Below, piece by piece: positions 9,126-19,126 of a DNA stretch of 64,000 bases; the first letter of the stretch is position 1, and each line of letters starts with the position of its first letter. The position numbers and the translations under genes were made by a program. The notes below the pieces were generated by a model that was not told the origin of the DNA, made no database searches, and saw only the letters and a program-made list of their open reading frames with translations. Source of the stretch: Geopsychrobacter electrodiphilus DSM 16401 (GTDB lineage: Bacteria; Desulfobacterota; Desulfuromonadia; Desulfuromonadales; Geopsychrobacteraceae); contig NZ_ARWE01000001.1 of the NCBI RefSeq assembly GCF_000384395.1, positions 2,702,501 through 2,766,500 of the forward strand, given 5' to 3'.

Positions 9126-10730
9126 TCAGCTATGTTCACGGGCCTTCAAAAAATCTATCCCGGGCCACTCTTCCATAGTATGTCCAAGTCGCCACTCACT
9201 GGCGGCGAGGTAAGTCAGATGTCCTTCGGCGTCCTCGGAGAGATCATTTAGATGTTTCTTCTGAAAATCGGCGAGGCGCTTCTTGTCGCTCGACTGAATC
9301 CAGCGTGCGGTGGTGTAATTGACCCCTTCATAGACAGCGTTGACATTGTATTCCGACTTCAGGCGCTCCATCGTAACCTCAAACTGCAGCACTCCGACCG
9401 CCCCCAGAATAAATTCTGAACCGGACAGGGGTTTAAACACCTGCACCGCCCCCTCTTCAGCGAGCTGAAAGAGACCCTTCTGCAGCTGTTTGGACTTGAG
9501 GGGATCCTTCAGCCGCACCCGGCGGAAATGCTCCGGGGCAAAATTGGGGATGCCGGTAAATTTCAACTCTTCCTTGGGGGTGAAGGTGTCACCGATCTTG
9601 ATCGTGCCGTGGTTATGCAGCCCGATGATATCCCCGGGGTAGGCCTCCTCGACGTTGGCGCGGTCCTGGGCCATGAAGATGGTGGCGTTGCCGAGCGCAA
9701 CCTCCTTGCCGATCCGGTGATGCCGGACCTTCATACCGCGGGTAAACTTGCCGCTGCAAATGCGTAAAAAGGCGATCCGGTCGCGGTGCGCCGGGTCCAT
9801 ATTCGCCTGAATCTTAAACACGAATCCGGAAAAATCCTCTTCACTCGGCTCAACCATGCGAGTCGTGGTCATGCGCGGTCCTGGCGCCGGAGCCAGTTCA
9901 CAGAAGGCGTCAAGCATCTCTTCTACCCCGAAGTTATTGATCGCACTGCCGAAAAAAACCGGGCTCTGGCTGGCTTTCAAATATTCGTCACGATTTAAGG
10001 GGGTGGCCGCACCTTTCAGCAGTTCGATATCTTCACGCAACTCATCGGCCTGCCGGCCGAGCAGTTCATCCAGGCGCGGATCGTTGAGGTCGGCAATCTT
10101 GATCCGTTCTTCGCTGCGTCCCGAACCGGGGTTAAACAGATTGAGCTCATTACGATAGAGATTGTATACCCCCTTGAAGCGTCTCCCCATGCCGATTGGC
10201 CAGGAGAGCGGCGAGCACTCAATCTGCAGCTTATCTTCAATATCAGCCAGCAGGTCGAGGGGTGCCAGACCTTCACGATCCAGCTTGTTGATGAAGGTCA
10301 GCACCGGGGTATTACGCATGCGGCAGACCTCCATCAGCTTTTCGGTCTGCGGCTCAACCCCCTTACCGCTGTCGATCACCATCAGCGCCGAGTCGACCGC
10401 CGTCAACACCCGATAGGTATCCTCGGAAAAATCCTGGTGGCCTGGCGTATCAAGCAGGTTGATCTCATAGTCGTGATGATTGAACTTCATCACACTGGTG
10501 GTGACCGAGATGCCGCGCTCTTTTTCGATACTCATCCAGTCACTGGTGGCATGCCGGCTGGTCTTGCGCGACTTGACCGCGCCGGCCATCTGGATGGCGC
10601 CGCCGAAGAGCAGCAGCTTTTCGGTCAGGGTAGTCTTTCCCGCATCGGGGTGACTGATAATGCCGAAGGTACGACGCTTGGCGATCTCTTTGAGCAGCCT
10701 GTGACTCAAGGGACTGATCCTTATCTGCAA
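9126..10730 (-). CDS. prfC: Peptide chain release factor 3
   Basis: This 534-residue translational GTPase recycles RF1 and RF2 after termination. The GTP-binding motifs are clear: G1 SHPDAGKTT near residue 27, G3 [14 protein letters not shown], and G4 INKLDRE. The RF3-specific C-terminal part ([18 protein letters not shown]-like segment, ending in [14 protein letters not shown]) and the length match E. coli PrfC (529). It differs from EF-G by lacking domains IV-V and by the RF3-specific segment after the G domain. It stands alone between terminators. Confidence 0.97.
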   Translation of the reverse strand: MQIRISPLSHRLLKEIAKRRTFGIISHPDAGKTTLTEKLLLFGGAIQMAGAVKSRKTSRHATSDWMSIEKERGISVTTSVMKFNHHDYEINLLDTPGHQDFSEDTYRVLTAVDSALMVIDSGKGVEPQTEKLMEVCRMRNTPVLTFINKLDREGLAPLDLLADIEDKLQIECSPLSWPIGMGRRFKGVYNLYRNELNLFNPGSGRSEERIKIADLNDPRLDELLGRQADELREDIELLKGAATPLNRDEYLKASQSPVFFGSAINNFGVEEMLDAFCELAPAPGPRMTTTRMVEPSEEDFSGFVFKIQANMDPAHRDRIAFLRICSGKFTRGMKVRHHRIGKEVALGNATIFMAQDRANVEEAYPGDIIGLHNHGTIKIGDTFTPKEELKFTGIPNFAPEHFRRVRLKDPLKSKQLQKGLFQLAEEGAVQVFKPLSGSEFILGAVGVLQFEVTMERLKSEYNVNAVYEGVNYTTARWIQSSDKKRLADFQKKHLNDLSEDAEGHLTYLAASEWRLGHTMEEWPGIDFLKAREHS

Positions 10731-10750
10731 TATTAAGAAAAATAAAAAAT

Positions 10751-10781
10751 AATCGGCCCGACAACACTGTCGAGCCGATCA
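10751..10781 (-). terminator. Hairpin terminator downstream of the Ig-like lipoprotein gene
   Basis: An imperfect inverted repeat (AATCGGCCCGACA ... TGTCGAGCCGATC) with one internal mismatch and a four-base loop is flanked by A/T runs. The reverse-strand transcript from the lipoprotein gene would end here, about 20 bp before the prfC start. Confidence 0.65.
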
Positions 10782-10913
10782 TTATAGCTGAAATTACGGG
10801 GAGACTGAACTCCCTATTTTAATCTGCCGCCTGAATTATCACCCGTTGCACCCTCAATCCTCCCGCTCGGACAAAAGCCTGGAAGAGCGACGGAGGCGAT
10901 AAGTCCGGTGATG

Positions 10914-11870
10914 TCATCGATAGGCAGTGATTGTTGGGTGCAGGGTGTCAATCGCAACGCTGACCGGAATTGCCGCAGCATTTTCATTGCGTGCCGCATC
11001 GGTAAACTTGGCGGCGTTAACCGTTATAGAGCCACGTCCCACAAAATTTTTCGCCGCGGTAAAGGTCGCGTGGTAGTGGGTGGCATCATCCTTCACCAGA
11101 GAACCGATGACGCCATTTGCGACGCTGATGTCACTCTCGGAAAAATCGACCGGAGCTTCACTGAAGATGAAGTTTACGATGGAGCTGTAGGTCCCGTTTG
11201 CGACTGAGATGTCAGTCGTCGCGAAATCGACCGACGCACTCCCCAGAGCGGTGGGGTTGATATTGATCGCAACGGTGGGACGCAGACTGTCGATGCTGTA
11301 AGGGTTTGAATAGGTAATTCCGCTGCCAGGATTACTCACGGCATTAATAACGCCGGAATTGTCCAGGGCAATAACGTTATTAGCCGCTTCCACGCCAGGC
11401 GTGGGTGTCAGAATCGCCGTCCAGGTCAGGCCGCGATCGGTCGTTTTGACCTCTGACAACGTGCCGTTGGTAACGGTCAGGTCGCTCTTTTCCAGGCCGC
11501 CGACTGCCGTATTGAAGGAGATGGTCACCAGGGAGGTTTCTCCCGTCGTCAGGAAGGAATCGGCAACAATGACGCTGGTAGTCGTTTCATCGACCGTGAT
11601 TGATTCGCCCCTCTCGTAACCCTTTTTCAGCATACAGAAGTTGAAAACCTTCTTGCGCTGGAAATAATCCTTCATGTCAGCCATGGGATAATTATGCACC
11701 GGGCTCATATTGATAAAGCCGAACCGGTCGGCCACAGCCGCACACTCGCCAAGATCCACCGTGAGATCGGCCTTACCAGTTTTGGGGTGGGTATAGATCT
11801 GCTCAGGAGGCCTGGCACAACCGACCAGGGCCAACATGACCAGCAGCAACAGCAGAGATTTCATCTTCAA
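10914..11870 (-). CDS. Lipoprotein: small conserved domain fused to bacterial Ig-like repeats
   Basis: The protein (318 residues) starts with a signal peptide and lipobox (LALVGC). Residues 20-88 resemble the whole of the neighbouring 86-residue lipoprotein: both have a conserved Cys, a D/E-RFG(F/V)I segment and an ending of the form (F/M)CM-x4-KGY. Residues 90-315 are Thr/Ser/Val-rich beta sandwich sequence with at least two repeats of the type SDISVANG or SDLTVTNG followed by VDF or VTISF, as in Ig-like or RTX-associated adhesin domains. The short form was apparently duplicated and extended with surface repeats. The end (TLHPTITAYR) stops abruptly, so a downstream frameshift or truncation is possible. 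Function unknown; surface or outer-membrane location is inferred. Confidence 0.75.
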   Translation of the reverse strand: MKMKSLLLLLVMLALVGCARPPEQIYTHPKTGKADLTVDLGECAAVADRFGFINMSPVHNYPMADMKDYFQRKKVFNFCMLKKGYERGESITVDETTTSVIVADSFLTTGETSLVTISFNTAVGGLEKSDLTVTNGTLSEVKTTDRGLTWTAILTPTPGVEAANNVIALDNSGVINAVSNPGSGITYSNPYSIDSLRPTVAININPTALGSASVDFATTDISVANGTYSSIVNFIFSEAPVDFSESDISVANGVIGSLVKDDATHYHATFTAAKNFVGRGSITVNAAKFTDAARNENAAAIPVSVAIDTLHPTITAYR

Positions 11871-11892
11871 TTTTCCACTCCTCTTACGCAGG

Positions 11893-12153
11893 CTAAAAAC
11901 GATAGCCCTTCTCCTGCATACACATGAGAAACAAATAATTTTGACGTCGCCGGTCGGGTTGATTCTGGGCTTTGTTCCCCAACAGCGGGGCGAGACTTAT
12001 CACCCCGAAGCGTTCGGCATACGCAAGACAACGCGCCCGATCCGCTGCCAAATCAGGCGATCCGGGCGGCAATACCCGGGGTACGCGCAGCACAGGTGAC
12101 GCACAACCGGCTCCAAACAGCAGCAAACTCATCAGAAAAAATCGCACCACCAT
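11893..12153 (-). CDS. Small lipoprotein of unknown function
   Basis: This is an 86-residue precursor with a short signal peptide and lipobox (FGAGC). The mature part of about 70 residues carries RCLAYAERFGVISLAPL and ends LFLMCMQEKGYRF. The Cys pair plus the terminal KGY motif is shared with the N-terminal domain of the adjacent Ig-repeat lipoprotein. The two genes are 22 bp apart on the same strand and form an operon of paralogues. I do not recognise a characterised family member. Confidence 0.7.
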   Translation of the reverse strand: MVVRFFLMSLLLFGAGCASPVLRVPRVLPPGSPDLAADRARCLAYAERFGVISLAPLLGNKAQNQPDRRRQNYLFLMCMQEKGYRF

Positions 12154-12334
12154 GATTCAGCGCTCCATCGTCACGCCCTACGCAAGCAGATATCATGCCT
12201 CAAAATATTTTGACTCTTTTCTCCTGCAACCACGGCGTCAGCGGCAACATACATTCAGACGCTCCGTGATGAATCCCGTCATTTGAACGGTACTGGCGCG
12301 AAATCCCCAACCTCCTTGAGCAAAAAGTTCGATC

Positions 12335-12353
12335 TTGACCCTCGGCGGGTCAA
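12335..12353. promoter_or_regulatory. Inverted repeat upstream of upp
   Basis: TTGACCC and GGGTCAA flank a five-base spacer about 55 bp before the upp start. It could be an operator or leader stem. TTGACC also resembles a -35 element, but no good -10 follows. Low certainty. Confidence 0.3.
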
Positions 12354-12405
12354 ACGATTAAGGTGCTGGGGAATTTAATCAAAATACTTCCGGGAGAAAC
12401 GAAAC

Positions 12406-13032
12406 ATGGCCGTTTTTGAAGTGAACCATCCGCTGGTTAAACACAAACTGGGACTGATGCGACATGCCGATATCAGCACCAAGGCGTTTCGTGAACTGGC
12501 CTCTGAGGTCGCACGCCTGTTGACCTATGAGGCGACCAAGGATCTCGAAACCGAGAAGGAGATAATTGAAGCCTGGAGCGGCCCAGTCGAAGTTGATCGC
12601 ATTAAGGGGAAAAAAATCACCGTAGTGCCGATTTTACGAGCCGGTCTGGGGATGATGGATGGCGTCCTCGACCTGATTCCCAGCGCCAAGGTCAGCGTCG
12701 TCGGTCTCTACCGCAACGAAGAGACCCTGGAACCGGTCACCTACTTCGAAAAAATGGCCAGTGACATGGAGAATCGGACCGCCCTCATCCTTGATCCGAT
12801 GCTGGCAACCGGAGGCTCGCTGGATGCCTGCATCTGCATGCTCAAGCAGCATGGCTGCACCAGCATCCGCGGTATTTTTCTGGTTGCGGTCCCGGAGGGT
12901 ATCGAACGGGTCACCAAAGCACACCCCGACGTCGACATCTATGTCGCCTCCATCGATGAGCGCCTCAATGAAAATGGTTACATCCTGCCCGGTCTGGGTG
13001 ATGCCGGCGACAAGATCTTCGGCACCAAGTAG
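12406..13032 (+). CDS. upp: Uracil phosphoribosyltransferase
   Basis: The 208-residue enzyme salvages uracil by joining it to PRPP to give UMP. The PRPP-binding loop [14 protein letters not shown] near residue 130 and the C-terminal uracil-binding segment ([20 protein letters not shown]) are diagnostic. Length equals that of E. coli Upp. The start is supported by a GGGAG ribosome site. No uracil permease gene adjoins it; a strong terminator follows, so it is monocistronic. Confidence 0.97.
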   Translation: MAVFEVNHPLVKHKLGLMRHADISTKAFRELASEVARLLTYEATKDLETEKEIIEAWSGPVEVDRIKGKKITVVPILRAGLGMMDGVLDLIPSAKVSVVGLYRNEETLEPVTYFEKMASDMENRTALILDPMLATGGSLDACICMLKQHGCTSIRGIFLVAVPEGIERVTKAHPDVDIYVASIDERLNENGYILPGLGDAGDKIFGTK

Positions 13033-13061
13033 CCAGCCCGGCCAGAGAACGTCTTCACCGA

Positions 13062-13095
13062 CAAAAGCCAATAACAGTGCATGTTATTGGCTTTT
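13062..13095 (+). terminator. Rho-independent terminator of upp
   Basis: Perfect 14-bp arms (AAAAGCCAATAACA and its complement) enclose a six-base loop and end in TTTT, 30 bp after the upp stop codon. Confidence 0.9.
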
Positions 13096-13389
13096 ATCGT
13101 CAGACCTCAGTGCCTCGCAGTCTGTTGATGTGAACGGGCGCTGTTTCTGGCCACAACAGGCGATCCAGAGAAGCAGGTGAACTGCTTGCTCCTCCGGTTG
13201 ATTTCTTCGGATACACTTCACCGCTTGCGCCAGGATGATTTCAATTTTTACTCGCACGGCATGAAGTTTGTCCGACCTGCTCTTTACAGGCTATTTTTAA
13301 GCGTTTAACCTGGTTCTCACGGTTCTCATCACTAAAAAAACATGATAGAAATATCCTTTATTTCACCCAACCCAAAGGATCACACCCAA
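13096..13389. other. Intergenic stretch between upp and the DUF1015 gene
   Basis: No convincing gene, RNA or repeat is visible here. An in-frame ATG at 13342 could extend the next gene by 16 residues, but it has no ribosome site. The promoter of the DUF1015 gene must lie here and is not identifiable by eye. Confidence 0.5.
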
Positions 13390-14721
13390 ATGAACTATCC
13401 CGGCATCGGGCTACAAGTCCCCCAGATTCTACTCCCTGAAAAGGGGAAAGACATGCACCACTGGGCGGTCATCGCCTGCGATCAGTACTCTTCGGATGAA
13501 GACTACTGGCAACGGCTGGCGGTTGAAACCGCAGGCGTCCCCTCGACCCTGAGGCTGGTGTTTCCGGAAGTCTACCTGGAAGCGCCGGACGGTGCGTCAC
13601 GAATCAGGGAGATCAATCAGACCATGGAGCACTACCTGGCCTCTGGCGTACTGATTGAGCAGCCCGCCGGTTTTATTCTGGTCGACCGCAAAACCTCCGA
13701 GGTCGAATCGCGCAAGGGGTTGATGGTAGCTCTCGATCTGGAACAGTACGATTACAACAAGGGCGCCACCTCACTGATCCGCGCCACCGAAGGAACGATT
13801 CTGGATCGGCTGCCGCCGCGGATCAAGGTACGCGAAAACGCCCCGATTGAACTGCCGCATATCATGGTGCTGATCGACGATCCGAACCGGACCGTAATTG
13901 AACCGCTGTTCAACACCCATCCCGAGCCGCTTTACGATTTTGAGCTGATCGCCAATGGCGGTCATATCAAAGGGTATCGAATCGATCAGCCTGCTCAGAT
14001 TGAGCAGGTGGTTGAGGCCTTGACCCACCTGGCCGATCCGCAGAGCTACCGTTCACGTTACCAGGTAGAGAGCGAGGTCATGCTCTACGCCATGGGGGAC
14101 GGTAATCACAGCTTTGCAACAGCCAAGGCGATCTGGGAAAACCTGAAAGCGCAGGCGACCGACCAGCAGGAGATTATGACTCATCCGGCCCGCTACGCGC
14201 TGGTCGAACTGGTCAACCTGCACGATCCGGGGCTGGAATTTGAAGCGATCCACCGGGTACTGTTCAATATCAACCCGGCGCATCTGCTGCAGGAAATGGA
14301 GCTCTGGTTCAACGGTCACGGCGAGCAATTCACCTATACCCCCTGCCAGACCCTGGCAGCGGCTCAGGCGCTGGCCGAAGCGGCCCATGAAGGTCAGGGC
14401 TTCTGCTGCATTCTGGCCGGACGATTCGGTTATTGCCATCTCAAAGCCCCGCAACTGAGCCTGGATGTCGCAAGTCTCCAGACCTTTCTGGATGACTATC
14501 TGACAAACCAGCCTCCCACCCGGATTGACTATATTCATGGCGAAGAGGCTGTAAGCTGTCTCGGCAAACATGCCAACAACGCCGGGTTCTATCTCCCCGC
14601 GATCTCGAAAGACAATTTCTTCCGCACCATCATTATCGACGGCGCCCTGCCGCGCAAAACTTTTTCGATGGGGGAAGCTGACGAGAAGCGATTCTATCTC
14701 GAATGCCGGCGCATTCGTTAA
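13390..14721 (+). CDS. DUF1015 family protein
   Basis: The protein has about 443 residues and matches the DUF1015 family, recognisable from the MGDGNHSFATAKAIWE segment (usually DGNHR). Only a family identity can be given: some relatives are fused or adjacent to serine-biosynthesis genes, but no biochemical role is established. The start at 13390 is chosen because AAGGA lies about ten bases upstream and MNYPGIGLQ resembles the family N-terminus. The ATG at 13342 gives 459 residues. It is soluble, with no signal peptide. The HAD hydrolase gene follows 63 bp downstream on the same strand. Confidence 0.8.
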   Translation: MNYPGIGLQVPQILLPEKGKDMHHWAVIACDQYSSDEDYWQRLAVETAGVPSTLRLVFPEVYLEAPDGASRIREINQTMEHYLASGVLIEQPAGFILVDRKTSEVESRKGLMVALDLEQYDYNKGATSLIRATEGTILDRLPPRIKVRENAPIELPHIMVLIDDPNRTVIEPLFNTHPEPLYDFELIANGGHIKGYRIDQPAQIEQVVEALTHLADPQSYRSRYQVESEVMLYAMGDGNHSFATAKAIWENLKAQATDQQEIMTHPARYALVELVNLHDPGLEFEAIHRVLFNINPAHLLQEMELWFNGHGEQFTYTPCQTLAAAQALAEAAHEGQGFCCILAGRFGYCHLKAPQLSLDVASLQTFLDDYLTNQPPTRIDYIHGEEAVSCLGKHANNAGFYLPAISKDNFFRTIIIDGALPRKTFSMGEADEKRFYLECRRIR

Positions 14722-14784
14722 GTTGAGCCGCTTGGCCCTGAAAATGAAGGGCATTCCCAGTTTTCAGCAAAGGACTGTCTTTTC

Positions 14785-15396
14785 ATGCAGCAGATCAATC
14801 ATGTGGTCTTTGATCTTGGCAAGGTGCTGGTCGATTTTTCGTACCGTCAATTTCTACCTTTGCTGCGCAGTCGCGGAGCACAGATTCGCGACGCTGAAGA
14901 CTTTGCCGAGCGGGTCAATCTGATCGACTACGAACACGGCCGGCTCTCGACCGGCGCTTTTCTGCGGGGGATCAATGCGCTGCTCCGCGCACCGCTTACG
15001 GAGCCTGAACTGCAGCTGGTCTGGTGCGGCATCTTTACTCCGATGCCACAGATGTTGCATCTGGCCCGGCAGCTGAAATCACGGCTGCAGGTCTATATCC
15101 TGTCAAACACCGGTGCCATTCACTGGCAGTATCTTTGTGAACGCTTCGCACTGATGGATATGTGTAAGGACGCCTTTCCTTCCTGTGAAGTCGGCCACAT
15201 GAAACCGGCGCGCGAAATATATACCCTCGCCGAAAAACGCTTCGGTTTTACCCCGACCGAGGTGGTCTTTATCGATGACCGGCTCGAAAACGTGATCGGG
15301 GCACAGAACTGCGGCTGGCATGGCATTCAACACCAGAGCTACGGTCAAACCTGCGAAGCTCTGCTTGAATTAGGGGTTCACCCCTCCGAAGTCTGA
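14785..15396 (+). CDS. HAD-superfamily hydrolase (subfamily IA, YihX-like)
   Basis: A 203-residue phosphatase-like protein. HAD motif I is FDLGKVLVDF (nucleophile D10, with Gly replacing the usual second Asp position as in YihX-like members). Motif II is LSNT, the lysine of motif III lies in GHMKPAREIY, and motif IV is VVFIDDRLENV. YihX relatives dephosphorylate sugar phosphates such as glucose-1-phosphate. The substrate here cannot be deduced. The start has AAGGA upstream. Confidence 0.88.
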   Translation: MQQINHVVFDLGKVLVDFSYRQFLPLLRSRGAQIRDAEDFAERVNLIDYEHGRLSTGAFLRGINALLRAPLTEPELQLVWCGIFTPMPQMLHLARQLKSRLQVYILSNTGAIHWQYLCERFALMDMCKDAFPSCEVGHMKPAREIYTLAEKRFGFTPTEVVFIDDRLENVIGAQNCGWHGIQHQSYGQTCEALLELGVHPSEV

Positions 15397-15525
15397 ACAA
15401 ACAGGGGTGTTACCCTGAGGTCAAAAAAAAACCGGCTGACCGCCAAATAATTTTTTTGAAAATTCAGAGAGGTTTACACTCAGCGTCGCTATCCCCCAGA
15501 ACCCGTATTCACTTAAGGAATACAG

Positions 15526-15876
15526 ATGAAAAACACCGACAACCGCCTGGTCTATTCAGACGAGATCGGGACCGACTGCCCCAGGTGCGGCAAGGCCCTG
15601 AAAAAATGCAGTTGCCAGGCCTCCCCAAAAAAGAGCGAGGGGCCGGTGCGGGTCGAACGTCAGACCAGAGGGCGTAAAGGCAAGGGGGTGAGTCTGATCA
15701 GTGGCCTGCCGCTGGCCGAGGCGCAACTCAAAGACCTGGCGAAGGAGTTGAAACAGCGCTGCGGCTGCGGCGGCACGGTCAAAAACGGCATCATTGAAAT
15801 CCAGACCGACCAGCGCGATCTGCTGATCGAAGAATTGCTCAAAAAAGGCTATCACGCCAAAAAAGCCGGTGGTTGA
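15526..15876 (+). CDS. SUI1/eIF1-like translation factor (YciH family)
   Basis: This 116-residue protein has an N-terminal Cys-containing segment (CPRCGKALKKCSC, a probable small zinc knuckle) followed by a SUI1 domain (SLISGLPL... LAKELKQRCGCGGTVKNGIIEIQTDQRDLLIEELLKKGY). YciH, the E. coli counterpart, acts on initiation fidelity in vitro. The start is preceded by AAGGAA. It sits 22 bp before the molybdopterin oxidoreductase, probably by chance of operon packing. Confidence 0.92.
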   Translation: MKNTDNRLVYSDEIGTDCPRCGKALKKCSCQASPKKSEGPVRVERQTRGRKGKGVSLISGLPLAEAQLKDLAKELKQRCGCGGTVKNGIIEIQTDQRDLLIEELLKKGYHAKKAGG

Positions 15877-15898
15877 ATCACTCAGTGGAGTCCGACAC

Positions 15899-17914
15899 AT
15901 GACAGCAAAGCTACTGCCTTCCGTCTGCCCCTACGATTGTCCCGACTGCTGCGGGCTGCTGGTCGAAGTTAAAAACGACCAGGTTTTGCGCGTCACGGGA
16001 GATCCGGACCATCCCATGACGCGCGGCAGCCTATGCGCCAAGATGAATCATTATGAAAAAACCGTTCATTCAGAGCGCCGCCTGACCACCCCGCTACTGC
16101 GCTGCGGAGCCAAGGGGGCAGGCCAATTCCGCCCGATCTCCTGGGACGAAGCGATCGCCAGCATCGCGACCCGCTGGCGCGAGATCATCGCCACCGACGG
16201 CCCCGAGGCGATTCTCCCCTACTCTTATGCGGGGACGATGGGCGTGATTCAACGCAACGCCGGGCACCCCTTCTTTCATCGCATGGGTGCATCACAGCTG
16301 GTGCGCGGGATCTGCACCCCTGCCAAGGGCGCCGGCTGGGAAGCGCTGATGGGTGAGACCCCGGCGCCGGACCCGACGGACGTGCTGCACAGCGACCTGG
16401 TCATCCTCTGGAGCAGCAATGCGGCGGCCACCAATATTCACTTCTTGCAGCTGGTCAAACAGGCGAAGCTGAAGGGGGCCAGGGTCTGGATGATCGATCT
16501 CTATCGCAACCAGACCGCCGGGCTCGCCGACCGAACCCTGCTGTTAAAACCGGGAACCGACGCGGCTCTGGCTTTGGGGTTGATGCATATCTGGACACGG
16601 GACGGACTCTGCGACCAGGAGTTTATCGCGCAGCAGGTGCTGGGATTCAGCGAACTTGAGGCACAGATCCTGCCCGCCTATTCACCCGCAGCTGTCAGCC
16701 GCATCACCGGACTGTCCAGCGCGCAGATTGAAGAACTGGCTCGGGTCTTCGCCGCGGCCAGGGCCCCCTTTATCAGCTTGGGCGGCGGCGTCTCCCGCTA
16801 CGCCAACGGGGCGATGTCGGTGCGCTGTATCGTCGCGCTCCCGGCGCTGATCGGGGCCTGGGGAAAACCGGGCGGCGGTTGTTTCGTCGGCACCAGCACT
16901 GGTGCGGCCTTCGATATGCAGCAGGTCGAACGGCGCGACCTGCTGCCAGAGCGGCCACCCCGCAGCATCAACATGAGTCAGCTCGGGGATGCGTTGAACA
17001 AGCTTACCGATCCGCCGCTCAAGAGCCTGTTCATCTACTGCTCCAACCCGGCGGTAGTCGCTCCCGACCAGAACCGGGTGCTCGAAGGCCTGGCGCGCGA
17101 GGATCTGTTTTGCGTCGTCCACGAGCGCTTCCTGACTGACAGCGCGCGCTATGCCGATATCGTCCTGCCGGCCTGCAGTTCGCTGGAGACCAGCGACATC
17201 TACCGCGCCTACGGCAGCTATACAGTGCAACGCACCCGCCCGCTCATCCCTCCAGTAGGTCAATCAAAATCGAATCTCGAAGTATTTGCTCTTCTGGCCA
17301 AGGCGATGGGCTATGAGGATGCCGGGTTTTATCAGAGTGCCGAGGAGAAGATCGAGCAACTCAGCACCAACGATTGGTGGCGGGGGGTCGACATGAAGTC
17401 CCTCGCCGCCGGACGCCCTGCCTTGCTCAGACCTCCTCCACAGGGTTCAGGCTATGCCACATCTTCCGGCAAAATAGAGATTCTGAACGCCAGTATCGAC
17501 GAGCCCCTGCCGCGCTATCTGCCTCCGACCACCAGCGGCTTCCCGCTGCAATTGGTGACTGCGCCGGCGTTAAAAACCTTAAATTCAACCTTCTTCGAAC
17601 GCGATGATCTGCGCGACACAGAGATGCAGGTCAAGATTCATCCCGGCGAAGCGGCCGAACGCGGTCTGACCTCGGGAGAACGAGTCACTGCTTTCAATGC
17701 CCTGGGCGAAGTTGATTTTTTACTGTTACTGGATGAAGGGGTACCTACCGGGTTGGCGATTGCCGAGGGGGTCTGGTGGTGTGAATTTGTCCGGGGGAGT
17801 CGCACAGTGAACGCCCTGACCGCGCAACACCTGACCGATCTGGGGGGTGGCAGCACCTTTTATGACAACCAGATTGAGCTGCGACGCGCGGCAGGCCGCC
17901 CGCCTCATAGTTAA
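15899..17914 (+). CDS. Molybdopterin oxidoreductase (DMSO-reductase family), cytoplasmic
   Basis: The 671-residue protein begins with a 4Fe-4S binding motif (CPYDCPDCCGLLVEV, then GSLCAK near residue 51). Molybdopterin oxidoreductase core segments follow, and a C-terminal dinucleotide-binding domain (VKIHPGEAAERGLTSGERV). There is no Tat signal, so it is cytoplasmic. No electron-transfer or membrane subunit lies beside it, unlike respiratory members. It belongs to the BisC/formate dehydrogenase-like group often annotated only as anaerobic dehydrogenase. The ATG at 15899 is preferred over an upstream in-frame start that overlaps the SUI1 gene. Substrate unknown. Confidence 0.9.
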   Translation: MTAKLLPSVCPYDCPDCCGLLVEVKNDQVLRVTGDPDHPMTRGSLCAKMNHYEKTVHSERRLTTPLLRCGAKGAGQFRPISWDEAIASIATRWREIIATDGPEAILPYSYAGTMGVIQRNAGHPFFHRMGASQLVRGICTPAKGAGWEALMGETPAPDPTDVLHSDLVILWSSNAAATNIHFLQLVKQAKLKGARVWMIDLYRNQTAGLADRTLLLKPGTDAALALGLMHIWTRDGLCDQEFIAQQVLGFSELEAQILPAYSPAAVSRITGLSSAQIEELARVFAAARAPFISLGGGVSRYANGAMSVRCIVALPALIGAWGKPGGGCFVGTSTGAAFDMQQVERRDLLPERPPRSINMSQLGDALNKLTDPPLKSLFIYCSNPAVVAPDQNRVLEGLAREDLFCVVHERFLTDSARYADIVLPACSSLETSDIYRAYGSYTVQRTRPLIPPVGQSKSNLEVFALLAKAMGYEDAGFYQSAEEKIEQLSTNDWWRGVDMKSLAAGRPALLRPPPQGSGYATSSGKIEILNASIDEPLPRYLPPTTSGFPLQLVTAPALKTLNSTFFERDDLRDTEMQVKIHPGEAAERGLTSGERVTAFNALGEVDFLLLLDEGVPTGLAIAEGVWWCEFVRGSRTVNALTAQHLTDLGGGSTFYDNQIELRRAAGRPPHS

Positions 17915-18022
17915 ATACCGGGTAAAAATACGCGGCGACCCCATGCACTTCTGACATGAATTAGTGAAAGACGGGGTCTATGCCGGTCTCAATTGTATGT
18001 GCTGCCAATTTATAAAGTCAGA

Positions 18023-19126
18023 TCATGCGTTGGATTCGAGAACCACTGCCGCAAATCCGCCGCCGACGGTGTTCAGGTTGGTCACTTGCCCCTGATAGAG
18101 CCGCGCCGCTATGCCGAGGGCATGATTTCGCCAGGCGTAGAGTCGCAGGTCCAGCTTGAAGGCGTTCCCTGCGGGGTCTGATATCTGCGACGGCGGCACC
18201 AGTTGCTGCACCAGGGTGTCAAAAGGCTCAAGTTCGGCAAAGCGTTTACGAGAGATAGTCTTGCCCAGCAATACCCCCTTGCTGCCATAACGGGCGACCG
18301 GCTTAAAGACCTTCTCCTTACGGAGTTCCCATAATTCATTTGGATCAAAATCAGCCAACAGGCAACTTGCCGGGATCAATCGCTGCAGAAGGCCAATCTC
18401 AACGACGGAGAGTCCCAACCCCGCCATTTTCTCGGCTTGAGTCCAAAGTTTCAAGCGTCGCTTGTCACCAAGTTGCCCATAAATAAACGGGTTGGGGGTC
18501 AGACAGACCTTCCGCGCCAGATAGGCGCTGCGAATACCCGCCATCGAGATATCATCCAGATAAAAATCACAGTGCCGATTATAGATCAGGTCGACCACTT
18601 TTCCGGCAAGGCTCACACCTCTCGCATCCGCCTCAAGCTCGACTGGGTCGACGATATGAACCTCAATGCCGGCTGCCTCCAGCCAACCGGCAAAGCGTTT
18701 CATTTCGGGATAAAGATGCTGCTGCTGCGGATTCTCATCGAGAATCACCAGCCTCTGCAGGGGACGCCGGGCCTCACAAAAATCGGACCATTCGCGCTCA
18801 AACATCTGCCCCAGGCGGCGCTTTAAGGACGGGGTCAGCGTCGGCTCACCATGACAGGCCCGTAGCGCAAGCGCTGACCCTCCGGCGTTGGTATTGATTT
18901 CGATCAGGCGTGGGCCATCTTCGGTGAGATGAAAATCGTACCCCATCATCACCCCCGCCGTACCCGTAACCATACGCGCGGAAGCCGGGAGCTCTGCTGC
19001 GATCAGCTGCTGATAGGCAGGCATTGCCTGTAACTTCCAGCTTAAGCGCAGCAGCTCCAGCATCTGTACCAGATCGGACTTTTTCAATGGAACCCGCAAG
19101 GGGCTGACCGGAAGACTGTCCATCAT
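18023..19126 (-). CDS. ATP-grasp-like protein, third gene of the ykgJ-LOG operon
   Basis: A 367-residue soluble protein. Visible ATP-grasp features are GVMMGYDFHLTEDGPRLIEINTNAGGSAL near the N-terminus (the E-x-N metal-binding segment) and KVFKPVARYGSKGVLLG further on (lysine and glycine-rich loop). The metal-binding segment coming before the lysine loop looks like a circularly permuted grasp fold. Such enzymes join a carboxylate to an amine or thiol. Its start overlaps the LOG gene stop by four bases, so the two are translationally coupled. The family is recognised only in outline and no substrate can be named. Confidence 0.65.
   Translation of the reverse strand: MMDSLPVSPLRVPLKKSDLVQMLELLRLSWKLQAMPAYQQLIAAELPASARMVTGTAGVMMGYDFHLTEDGPRLIEINTNAGGSALALRACHGEPTLTPSLKRRLGQMFEREWSDFCEARRPLQRLVILDENPQQQHLYPEMKRFAGWLEAAGIEVHIVDPVELEADARGVSLAGKVVDLIYNRHCDFYLDDISMAGIRSAYLARKVCLTPNPFIYGQLGDKRRLKLWTQAEKMAGLGLSVVEIGLLQRLIPASCLLADFDPNELWELRKEKVFKPVARYGSKGVLLGKTISRKRFAELEPFDTLVQQLVPPSQISDPAGNAFKLDLRLYAWRNHALGIAARLYQGQVTNLNTVGGGFAAVVLESNA

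Noticed and set aside
9126-10730. Elongation factor G or a tetracycline-resistance protein
   Set aside because: Length, the RF3-specific C-terminus and the lack of domains IV-V identify release factor 3.
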